From Ichthyophonus hoferi (Eukaryota > Opisthokonta > Ichthyosporea > Ichthyophonida > Ichthyophonidae), in NCBI GenBank assembly GCA_002751075.1, contig NAOQ01000003.1:34207-62674 (forward strand): DNA of 28,468 nucleotides, in the 5' to 3' direction. Within the stretch, counting starts at the first letter, position 1. Every line of letters begins with the position of its first letter. Made by a program: the position numbers and the translations under genes. Below, piece after piece: positions 1-8,600 of this stretch. The notes below the pieces were generated by a model. It was not told the origin of the DNA and ran no database searches. It worked only from the letters and a program-made list of their open reading frames with translations.

Positions 1-42
1 TATCATATCATATCATATCATATCATATCATATCATATCATA
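1..42. repeat. (TATCA)n microsatellite
   Basis: Eight uninterrupted TATCA units run from the window edge and then degenerate. The same AT-rich pentanucleotide style recurs throughout the window. Confidence 0.95.
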
Positions 43-102
43 GAATGTCATATTCTATCATAATACCCCATCGACTGACTCCCCTCTAATCAAATTCTTC
101 AG

Positions 103-215
103 ATGAAACTACTATCAATCGATTGGTGCTGCATCATCAGGCACCTACCAATGATATTCTTAAGATGTTGACGGTTATTGAAGGAATGATAGAGGAGAAT
201 ATTACAAAATCTTGA
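103..215 (+). CDS. Terminal exon of an unidentified gene entering from the left
   Basis: A pyrimidine-rich acceptor ending in ttcttcag (AG at 101-102) is followed by 36 codons and a TGA at 213-215. An AATAAA lies four bases past the stop. The exon opens with two bases of a split codon. The peptide (ETTINRLVLHHQAPTND, then LKMLTVIEGMIEENITKS) alternates hydrophobic and charged residues as an amphipathic helix or coiled coil would. I do not recognise the family. Exon boundary, open frame, protein-like composition and adjacent poly(A) signal together support it. The rest of the gene lies outside the window. It is tail-to-tail with the PET117-like gene. Confidence 0.55.
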
Positions 216-218
216 AAC

Positions 219-224
219 AATAAA
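219..224 (+). terminator. Poly(A) signal AATAAA of the left-edge gene
   Basis: A canonical AATAAA sits four bases after the TGA of the exon at 103-215, so the 3' UTR would be very short, as for PET117 on the other strand. Confidence 0.5.
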
Positions 225-519
225 GTCCCAAGATAACAAATGTGCTGCAATGATAAAACATATGTACAGTATAGGTAAAATACGATTGGATGCAAGAATC
301 ACAAATTAGCCATTGATCCAAATATATCAACGCTTGGGTCAGAATCCTATTTAATCAACTATGATCTTGACCAATAAATTAATCTTGTCATTATCATTCA
401 AATCAAAAAAGGTCGATTCCAAACTCAACAACTGTTGTAATCAATTACTACTATTATTGGTCACCACAAGTCACTACTCTGATGGTAATCAATGAACAAT
501 CAATCAGAGGAGTACTGAT
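225..519. other. Intergenic, no feature seen
   Basis: Unique AT-rich sequence between the poly(A) signal and the first dispersed-repeat copy. I see no splice-flanked open frame or repeat. Confidence 0.5.
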
Positions 520-965
520 GAAAACCGTCACTGAGGATAAACATAACTTACCCAGTCTTGATTTTAAGTTCATTTTAAGTTGCTAATCTAACAATAACAC
601 ATGTCAGGTGGTAGACTATACTGTAAGATTATAAGCCTCATCTCAACCACACACTGGTTAATTTATACTATTCTAAAGACATGTGATGCAGTGAGACTGG
701 ATTCGGTTCAAATTGTATACTCAATCTAATATGGTATACAGGAGTTAATTGCAATCCGAGTATTACTACGCAGGTTTGATGTACAAATTTTCTATGGCCG
801 TTACATGTTAGCCAACTAATAAATAATACTTAATATTGATTCATATAATATGGATTAATATCATATCATATAAGAAATAAATAGAATATATTTCATATTG
901 CAATACAAGACAAATAAATAATCAAGGAATTGTTACAATAGATTACACATGATCCAACATTCTGC
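520..965 (+). repeat. Dispersed ~390-bp repeat, copy A
   Basis: This segment aligns by eye with 1880-2270 and 4430-4800. Shared blocks in the same order include gttaatttatacta, a block near gtgatg.ggtgagactg, ttcgg.tcaaa.tgtata, atatg.tatacagga.ttaat and a tail near attacacatg. No coding frame runs through it and I find no convincing terminal inverted repeat. The ggttcaaat block resembles a pol III B box, so a SINE is possible, but that is weak. A MITE is the alternative. Confidence 0.7.
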
Positions 966-1276
966 TTTATAATATATTATAATAAATTTTGCTATTACGA
1001 TCGTATTATAGTCATTCGCTTTGTTGTTGTTATTATTATTATACGTCTATCTAGTGGATACAATAAAATATCATGATAGTCATTATTAATAATAATTATA
1101 TTATATTATTACCAATAATGCTATTGCTATAACTATGATTCATGTAATATATTATGACAGGGACATGATGGCATTGTCCGTTGCTGTAATTGTTATTAAT
1201 ATATATATATATATATATATTGTTTTTTTGTTTGCTAGTATATATATTATATCTAATATATAATAGGGTAGTATTA
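966..1276. other. AT-rich low-complexity intergenic DNA with (TA)n
   Basis: Contains short ATT/AAT runs and a (TA)n tract near 1199-1220. No gene is visible. Confidence 0.6.
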
Positions 1277-1690
1277 TTATTTGTATTGTAATTATTATTA
1301 CCTTCCACCACAATGTTTAATTAAGTATATAGCCTTATACTCATATACTAATCAGTATAGTATATTATTAATTTTAAACTTTTAATACAACACTGTCCTA
1401 TAGCATTCTCTCTTACCAAATTTAATACTTATGTACCAATTTTTGTAATTCGTTATTAATTTTAATCTATTACTATAGCACTACCTTATGGCGTTCTCAT
1501 TTTCCCGTTTAACTATGTATATACCAATCATTGTAATTCATTATTAATTTTAAACATCTATTGTCACTCTATCCTATAACGTTCTACCTTGTCCGTTTAA
1601 CTAAATATATACCTATTGTTGCGATTTATTATTAATATTTGACTTTGATTATAACACTATCCTCTAGCGTTTCCCTTGCTCGTTGTTCAT
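1277..1690. repeat. 88-bp tandem array overlapping the 3' end of PET117
   Basis: Units begin with ttattaat at 1365, 1453, 1541 and 1629, exactly 88 bp apart. A diverged partial unit lies upstream (about 1277-1364). Each unit carries a block like ctatcctataacgttctacc, then a block like gtttaactaaatatatacc. The last unit stays similar for about 60 bp and covers the last ~18 codons and stop of the PET117-like gene on the minus strand. Divergence between units is considerable, so the array is not recent. Confidence 0.85.
1625..1630 (-). terminator. Poly(A) signal AATAAA of PET117
   Basis: tttatt on the plus strand, one base beyond the TAA stop on the minus strand. It falls at the unit junction of the 88-bp array, and the other junctions do not carry AATAAA. 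Confidence 0.55.
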
Positions 1691-2384
1691 ATTCTTTCCT
1701 GAGTTCAATCTGTTCCTGCAATTCTTTCTTATTTTTCTGTTTCCTCTCTTCCCTTTCCTTTTTTTCCATTTTCGTTTGTTCTTGAACGGCGATATCTCGT
1801 AATACAGCTGCCATCATTTTCTGTATTGTAAGAAATCTTAGAGGACATATCCCAAACTATACATAATATATATAAGGTATGGTATTATGTGTAGAAACAG
1901 AAAAAATATAGGTTAAACATAATATACCCTGTCTTGATGTTAAGCCGTTACTCTGAAAATGACGCATGTCAGGTGGAGAGACCACAGTGTAAACCAAACT
2001 AGAAACCTCCCCTCAGCCACATAGTCGTTAATTTATACTACTACAAACTCGTGATGCGGTGAGACTGTATTCGGATCAAACTGTATACCTAATATCATAT
2101 GATATACAGGAATTAATCTCAACCTGAATTATTATTACGTAGGTTTGATAGATAATCTCTATTATTGAATTAATAACCGATAATGAATAAATGGAATATA
2201 TGCTATACTCGAACACAAATAGGTAAATAACTAAATAATCCATGTAATGGATTAGACATGTTTCAAAAAGCAAACAACCTATACTTACTTTTTTCTCTTG
2301 AGTTTGATTATTAGCTACATAGTAAACAATGCCAAAAAGGAATACTAGTGAGCTTGCCAGTGTGGCTTTAGAGTGCCACGACAT
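1632..2384 (-). CDS. PET117: PET117-like cytochrome c oxidase assembly factor, two exons
   Basis: Exons on the minus strand are 2384-2289 (32 codons) and 1820-1632, joined in phase 0 through GTAAGT and a ttacaatacag acceptor, giving 94 aa. The protein starts MSWHSKATLASSLVFLFGI, with one N-terminal membrane or mitochondrial-targeting segment (about residues 8-24). It continues VLRDIAVQEQ and a charged helix ending ELQEQIELRKEYEQ. This matches the PET117 layout: MSxxSK start, hydrophobic segment, RDI, then EQI near the end of a Lys/Glu-rich helix. Family members act in the mitochondrial inner membrane in COX assembly, linked to heme a synthesis. Human PET117 is 81 aa. The extra tail here (ARETLEDSVIIKVKY) is encoded by the 88-bp repeat unit. 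The intron carries dispersed-repeat copy B. Identification rests on recalled family sequence. Confidence 0.75.
1880..2270 (+). repeat. Dispersed ~390-bp repeat, copy B, in the PET117 intron
   Basis: Collinear with copies A and C (for example the blocks gacgcatgtcaggtgg, gtgatgcggtgagactg and ggtttgatagataatc). It fills most of the single intron (2288-1821) and runs opposite to the host gene if the shared orientation is taken as forward. Confidence 0.7.
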
Positions 2385-2605
2385 GATCTTTTCCTTTAAT
2401 TTTTTAATTTTTATAATGTTAGAATAGGCTCGAATATAAATATGTATTAGTAAACATATGTGTACTAATAATACTATTATAGTTAATAAGCGTGGTTATG
2501 GACTGACCTTCATTATTAAATTAAATTATTAAGTATATATAAATGGAATATAGCATAGCTATATACAATAATGGCGCCGCAAAACTTAATAAAGCAAAAT
2601 AGCTT

Positions 2606-2607
<2 letters not shown>

Positions 2608-2658
<51 letters not shown>
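2608..2658. repeat. (AAT)17 microsatellite
   Basis: Seventeen uninterrupted AAT units. A shorter (AAT)n run lies near 2898-2912 and another near 4325-4347. Confidence 0.95.
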
Positions 2659-2671
2659 TGATGTGAACTAG

Positions 2672-2745
2672 TAATCGTATATTCCAATTGATCACTTTCA
2701 TCGGGTTCGCAGGTAGTCATGCAGGTGATCGTATATATAATCATG
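2672..2745 (+). repeat. ~70-bp direct repeat, copy 1
   Basis: Matches 2970-3038 with shared blocks attcca, tcat.gg.ttcgcagg, gtcatgc, gt.a.cgt and ataatcat. Roughly three quarters of positions agree by eye. It lies beside an (AAT)n run. Confidence 0.6.
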
Positions 2746-2969
2746 TAAGCAAAACCTAGATGTAGTAACATACACATGATTAGGAATATTAATAAATATA
2801 TTGCGTAATATGTACAACAATAATGTATGTTTTTAATCCTATTGTTTATTGAGCATACTATAAAATTCCAATATTGGTTTATTGATGTATTATGTAATAA
2901 TAATAATAATAATACTGATAATAATTACTAAAGTACAGTAATGCGGCTCACAATCAGTATTTGCTCATA
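2746..2969. other. AT-rich intergenic DNA, no gene seen
   Basis: Lies between the two copies of the ~70-bp direct repeat and includes a short (AAT)n run. I see no exon-like frame. Confidence 0.5.
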
Positions 2970-3038
2970 AATTCCATTCAAGATCTATCATTGGATTCGC
3001 AGGAGGTCATGCGAGTAACCGTGTAATAATCATAATTA
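2970..3038 (+). repeat. ~70-bp direct repeat, copy 2
   Basis: Diverged copy of 2672-2745, ending about 60 bp before the left end of the DNA transposon. It may be part of a larger decayed element with an AAT-rich tail. Confidence 0.55.
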
Positions 3039-3098
3039 TAATAACAATATGTATGTTGGGAGAAAAAAGTGGTTAGACTAGTTAACATGTAGCATCTA

Positions 3099-4384
3099 GG
3101 TTGAGCATAAATTGAAAGAGAAGTTTTTTTTAAAAAAGAGTTTTCAAAGCTTACATATACAAAGAACATCATGACAAGCAGCAGAAGGTATCATCTAGTA
3201 AGCAAAGAGGATAGAAAGAGGATAGAGGATAAAGCCCTTGAAGGCATATCTGCCAGGGATATAGCCGAGGCTTTAGATTTGCACTATCACACAGTGTATA
3301 AAATTGTAAAATACAATAAATCCGGCACAACTGCCGTACCGCTTAGAGACGGAGATAGGAGATCCAAGCTCTCAGCTGATCAGAAACTGGAAATACTTAC
3401 CTGGGCAAACAGTATCTACCTCCTGAGGCTTTCTGATCTTTCAACGATGGTGCAAGACAAATTTTCTGTGTCTCAACCTCCGCCTTAGAAAGGATATTAC
3501 TAGGTTTTCATTACACAGGGAAAAATCTAGTACCTGTACCGGAGCGTAGAAATGATGAAACCACAGTTGGAAAGCGTTTTTACTACACTATGCGGTTCAG
3601 GGAGCTGAAGCAGAATACTGAGGAGAAAAGCTTGATATTTTGCGACGAAGTTGGATTTTCAGTCTTCTCTCAACCGAAAAAAGGAAGATCCCGCATTGGT
3701 GCTCTGCAAATCTATAATAAAGCAGTTAACGGGGAAGACTTCAATGCTTGTTTAGAAAGTTTAAAAAGGATATGTGAGGATAAAAGAATTACTAATACTG
3801 TTTTTATCCTCGACAACGCTAGGATTCATCACTGTTCCGGCTTTCTAAGTGTTATTCAGTCTTTGAATTTAAACCTGTTGTATCTTCCTCCTTATTCATC
3901 TTTTTTGAATGTTATTGAAAGTGTTTTTTCGGTTTGGAAGAATTTGATTGTTAGGTCAGAATGTAGAACTGAAGCGAAGTTGAAGAGCATGATGAGTTTA
4001 AAGTTTTTAAAGATTACATCTGAACACTGTGATAATTTTTATAGCAAAATTCTGGGTTATATATTGCAATCGGAAAGAAGAGAAACGATTATGGAGTGAT
4101 TGCTATGTATATATTGCATATTGAGTTATTCATTTGATTTTAAAGGAATTATAATCTCTGGAAGACTATATTACATGTCACAGATAGAAAGAAATTTCTT
4201 TGAACTGGTAGTTTTTTTACTACAATAAAAGACGTATTTTTTTTCTTCAATTGTTTGTTCTCCTTTTGATCGGGAGCATTTTAATTTTGATTGCGAAATT
4301 TATCAATTTGATGGAAAATCCCCATAATAATAATAATAATAATAATAGTAGAAGTATTTGTCGATCGGTAATATATGCTCAACC
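3099..4384 (+). mobile_element. Decayed Tc1/mariner-superfamily DNA transposon (~1.29 kb)
   Basis: The ends carry an exact 11-bp inverted repeat, ggttgagcata at 3099-3109 and its complement at 4374-4384. The match extends inward by about four bases with one mismatch. A TA dinucleotide abuts the left end, and a TA lies one base beyond the right end, as expected for TA-target insertion with slight decay. The transposase frame lies between the ends. Total size is typical of Tc1/mariner elements. An (AAT)n tract near 4325-4347 lies inside the right end. The dispersed-repeat copy C starts within about 50 bp of the right end. Confidence 0.75.
3171..4099 (+). pseudogene. Tc1/mariner-type DD34E transposase, frameshifted
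   Basis: The first frame (3171-3488) holds the DNA-binding part. Helix-turn-helix text LEGISARDIAEALDLHYHTV is followed by a second winged-helix-like stretch. A single-base frame change near 3470 moves into a frame that is open from there to 4099. This second frame holds the RNase H-like catalytic core: LIFCDEVGF (first Asp at 3644), FILDNARIHH (second Asp at 3812) and LPPYSSFLNVIE. There are 34 residues between the second Asp and the Glu, which gives DD34E. The stretch between the first two Asp residues looks too short for the family, so an internal deletion is likely. As it stands it cannot give an active transposase in one frame. The alternative placement is an IS630-related eukaryotic lineage within the same superfamily. 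Confidence 0.8.
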
Positions 4385-4429
4385 GTATTATACGGTTCTT
4401 AGTAACTATATTCATGTATCATACATAAT

Positions 4430-4800
4430 GTGGTATGTATTGAAGTGGGAGAATATAAGGTAAACCATACACGATCTTTATTTTAAACCTTTACCCTGGC
4501 AATGACACATGCCAAGTAATGGACTATAGTGTCAAACAAATTAGAAGCTCCATATCAATCAGTCTGTGATTAATTTATACCATTTCAAACACATGTGGTG
4601 TGATGAGACTCAATTCAGACCAAACTGTGTATCTAATTTAATAAGGTATACTGTAATCAATCTCAATATGAATCATGACTACCTAGATTTGATAGACAAT
4701 TGCTCTACATACTAGTTGAGTAATACTTGAAATACTGATTAATAACAATAAATAAATAATTAAGGAATCATTGCAACTTATTACACATGCTCCGAAAGTA
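4430..4800 (+). repeat. Dispersed ~390-bp repeat, copy C
   Basis: Third copy of the family seen at 520-965 and 1880-2270. Shared blocks include gacacatgcca, ttaatttatacca, gtgatgagactcaattc, accaaactgtgtat, tttgatagacaattgc and a tail ttattacacatg. It follows the transposon right end almost directly. Confidence 0.7.
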
Positions 4801-4869
4801 TACGTATGTGTATTAATATGTATAGTATAAGCAGTAATCAGTAACTGTTTTGTCTTTCACTGTATCTAG

Positions 4870-5431
4870 AGCCTAGCAGAAACACCCACAGATGAAATTC
4901 CATTAACACTAAGCATTGTATTTTTAATTTTTAGTATAATTACAATTATGGGTGAGTAAATAAAGGTACACTGCCATTCAAGCGAGAAAAATAAAATCTA
5001 AATTGCCTACATTCAAAAATAACATCATATAATAAATATATAGCTATAATATATGATTCTCACATCAAAACACATATTTGAACTAGATACTGGCTGGGTA
5101 TATCTGACGGTACAGTGTCTTGATATAACTAAGAAGCAATCTATCATAATGGTAATAAGTAAAGTTCATAGTATGGTATTATATTATATGTAAATCTAGT
5201 TGAGTTATCTCCAGCTCCAAACCACCACTACTAGGTATGGTGGCATAGTATAGCATAGTATTAGGGTGCCCGTTCATGGCACCATTATCGATGACTTTTA
5301 AGTGGCCAGTTGGAAATATATTTTTATGCATCACAGTTTACGCCCTGGTCATCCATATATATAAAGCACCAGGTCTCCGGACATTTGTCTTATTTCAGAA
5401 AACCATTTTTAAAAAACGAATACCAAACTAG
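4870..5431 (+). CDS. Possible two-exon small membrane protein (3' part)
   Basis: The first exon (4870-4951) has a good acceptor (tttcactgtatctag) and a strong donor (G|GTGAGT). It encodes SLAETPTDEIPLTLSIVFLI then FSIITIM, one predicted membrane segment. The second exon (5265-5431) has an AG acceptor and joins in phase. It is open for 55 codons, with a hydrophobic stretch VGNIFLCITVYALVIHIY, and ends in TAG. AATAAA follows at 5534 and 5548, tail-to-tail with the eIF4B poly(A) signal at 5642. The start is not located; MWYVLKWENI with a donor at 4453-4455 is one guess. The LAE...DEIPLT stretch faintly recalls the second segment of EMC5/MMGT1, but the second exon does not. Frame lengths alone are not significant in AT-rich DNA. 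Confidence 0.3.
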
Positions 5432-5659
5432 CAATAAGTATAATAATATAATCCTTGGCCGGTGAAAATACGCGTGACCTCCTGGTGTACAAATACAAAT
5501 CAATCTCGATATTAGGATAGCCGCAACCATAGCAATAAACATAATAGAATAAAATGGCAGACGCTCGATTAAACTGTAATGGGTGTCAATAACTAGAGCC
5601 CCAGATCTCACTAAATAAGAAACAACCAATCCTAGTGTAGCTTTATTACTAATCATCAA
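5390..5659 (-). CDS. Hypothetical 89-aa hydrophobic ORF (doubtful)
   Basis: A single frame with three hydrophobic stretches (about residues 9-25, 36-55 and 71-85). I do not recognise the product. Its ATG lies upstream of the eIF4B poly(A) signal on the same strand (5642-5647), so it would start inside the eIF4B 3' UTR. It also overlaps the possible plus-strand exon at 5265-5431 and that exon's poly(A) signals. An ORF this long is expected by chance a few times in a window of this size and composition. It is listed as an alternative reading of this stretch. Confidence 0.2.
   Translation of the reverse strand: MMISNKATLGLVVSYLVRSGALVIDTHYSLIERLPFYSIMFIAMVAAILISRLICICTPGGHAYFHRPRIILLYLLLVWYSFFKNGFLK
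5642..5647 (-). terminator. Poly(A) signal AATAAA of eIF4B
   Basis: AATAAA on the minus strand about 50 bases beyond the predicted eIF4B stop at 5698-5700. Confidence 0.6.
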
Positions 5660-5697
5660 AACGTGACACGATTACTGGGAATATGATTGCAGGACCT

Positions 5698-8600
5698 TTA
5701 CTCGTTCTCAAGGCCGGCGAAAGCATTCGACACGACCGCCTGTTAAAATAAAAACTAATTAGAAATCAATGATCAAAAGGGGTTTAAAGCATCAGATATA
5801 AGTGGTTAGCGTTGCGTTACATATATATATCAATCGAATACACCAGCCCTAACTATAGTGCAATATAGACTACCTACCGGCCCAGAGGCTAGCATCATAT
5901 AATATACATGCTATAGACTACTTACTGGTTCAGGGGCTTTGGGGGCTAGGTCAGGGCGAGGGGCAGACTGGGAAGGTTCAGTGCGGGGGGCACTAGAGAA
6001 AGGCGAGAGGTTAGTATGGCTGTTACCTTATAGATCACATTAGAAAAACCTATTAAAACTATAGTTTATTAGTTTAGGAAGGTGGTGGTCTGCCTATTCT
6101 TGACCAATCACAAGTGACGTATAAGTTACAACAGGGTGTAAGGTACTAATAATCTACACTCACCAATCAAAGTATTTCACATTATAACCATGACAACTAT
6201 CTAGGCAGTTGACTAATACATAAACCTACCTAGGCTTCTCATCTCTATGACGTGGTTCATAAGAACGGTTGCCCTCCCGTCTCTCCCTATTGTCTCTATT
6301 ACCAAAGTGACTATATTCATCCCTATCTGAACGGCGTTCCCTGTGATCATGTTCACCAGACCTCTCGGTAGTGTGTACCTCTCTATAGTAGGCGAAGATA
6401 TCCGTGATAAACGTGTAGCGGGTGGGTGGGGGAAGGTAATACATTACAAAGTATTCTTGGTGGAATACAACAATAATACACGGAATTAATAGTACACATT
6501 ATACAATATACAACCAGTGTGTCTGTGTATACTATACTATCATATTCTCTTAACCTAATTTCACATATTTCTAAGCAGGCTAAAGACCCACAATCATCAC
6601 GGCATAAAATAATTGGGTACTATAATATAATAATATAGTATAACTAGACTCACGGACGAGAACATCCTTGCAGAGTTGTAAACTTTTATCCAATATTTTA
6701 ACACATAAGGTTAACCAATCCTAGGGTCTATGTCTATTAAGATAAACCGTACACGGAATGAAGCATACGCCTCTACTCTATCCAATAATATGTCTTGCAC
6801 AGTAGTTTTAATGGCCAATTACAATCGTGTACATTCACGCACACAGAGACATAACATACACATAGTACAATATACAGAACCAACTTACCCTGAGGCAGCT
6901 TCCTTGGCCTCCCTGGCAGCCTGACTCTTAAGACGAAGCTCAGCAAGCTTCTTCTCTGTTAATATTCCACAATAGTACATTAGATATTAAATCATACTAT
7001 ACCATACTATATTACATTACATTATATCGCAGTATACTACAATCAACCCTCCAACCCACTAACCAATAGCAGCTTCCTTAGCAGCGGTATCCACGGGTCG
7101 GGCCGCACCGAATGGGTTAGACTTAGGGTGAGCCGGAGCCGGAGCCTTCTGCGCTGCTGCCTCCTTCTCAGCCTAGAGAAAATGATTGGTACAATTAAAA
7201 TACAATCATGTCTCCCGGTAATCCTAACCATTTTTAGTATAGTTAACATGAATAGTTACATACGTCATAAGGCTAATTAATACCAATTAATTTTAATTAA
7301 CTCTAATTACCTATATCACACATATCCCTATATGACAACACAATTATTCCTTCTCACTCTCTTATACCAAAGGCCTATTAGATAGATAGGTAGATGAGCA
7401 TACGTTCATACTACAACGTCAGTACCGTCTAGGAAAGTCATTTACATTATACATGTAGTATGTATAGTATCTACTATACAACCTTCAATATACAGATTCA
7501 ATACTTCACTGATGGATATCTAGATAAAATACATTAAACATAGCAGACCCTGTTTATTATAATGGCTACTAATTAGAGATTATATAATATAATGTGAATA
7601 AACAACTGGTCTAGAACGATATATAGTACATATCATGGTGGCTATACTACTACTCTCACTATAATTACTACCCATACCTGTTGTCCATCAGCTGGGGTCT
7701 TCGCCTCGGCCACCTCTACTGGGGTAGTGCGTGGCTTGAGGTTAAGTTTACGTCTTTCCATTGGTGCAGCGGCGGGAGCAGCTATGACGGTATTATGGCG
7801 TTAGTATAGAGTATATGAAAAACAACTGAACAAGTTATACCAATGTAGCTATACAAGAAATACTAAGCACTACATAGATAACTGTAGGTGTCTACGTATT
7901 GAAGATCCTACTATGTCAGAGCAGAATAGTATAATATAATGTCTTTCATTACTACATATATCATAAAGTAGACCAATGAGAATTGCAATTATGGGATAAC
8001 TAGCCAGTACTAATCAAGGTCCACGTACATCCCACCAATAGTAGGTATTATCTTATGCTATCACATACGGTGTTCAACCTATCTCTCTCTTTCCCCAAAA
8101 GTAGTTATTTATAACCTCTGAGATGGTTTAAAAATCTTAAGTCATTTCTTATCGGACCATATATTACACCATATACATATGTGCCATCATGCATTTCAAT
8201 GGCCTTTGCAGGACCTTCCCTATACAAACATAAATTATGAGATATTATATGCTCTATACTACAGGTATATAAACCGTCATCCTTACCATCACGGTAAGAG
8301 GACGATCCACCCCAACGGCTACCTCCCTCAGAGTCTCTATTGTAAGAACTACTAGAAGGGACAATACAGGGTTAGTAGAGGGTAGTATAGTACAGTAGAA
8401 AGTAAGACAAGAGGCCCATGCCGAGGGTGTACAAGGCTTTAACATAGATTACAAGGCACCCTTACCGGTCCCTGTCGCCGCCATAGTTGGAGAATCCACC
8501 AGATCTGCCGGTGTCACGATCACCTACAAATTGATGATAATGAATGGTTTTAGGTCCATTAGTTATTATTAATTAATTAAATCACATCCAACATTACGTA

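Noticed and set aside
1096-1311. 71-codon minus-strand ORF
   Set aside because: Asn/Ile/Tyr-rich translation of (TA)n and AAT-like DNA.
4251-4463. 70-codon plus-strand ORF
   Set aside because: Runs through the transposon right end, its AAT tract and the repeat border; no homology seen.
5878-5888. Possible 11-nt exon, or alternative end PLGR-stop, in eIF4B
   Set aside because: Inclusion shifts the frame or ends the protein early. Direct joining yields the conserved-looking NAFAGLENE end. It could be a rare alternative exon.
6645-6657. Possible 13-nt exon in eIF4B with a GTGAGT donor
   Set aside because: Its phase does not fit the next exon, while direct joining of 6955-6889 to 6382-6230 does.
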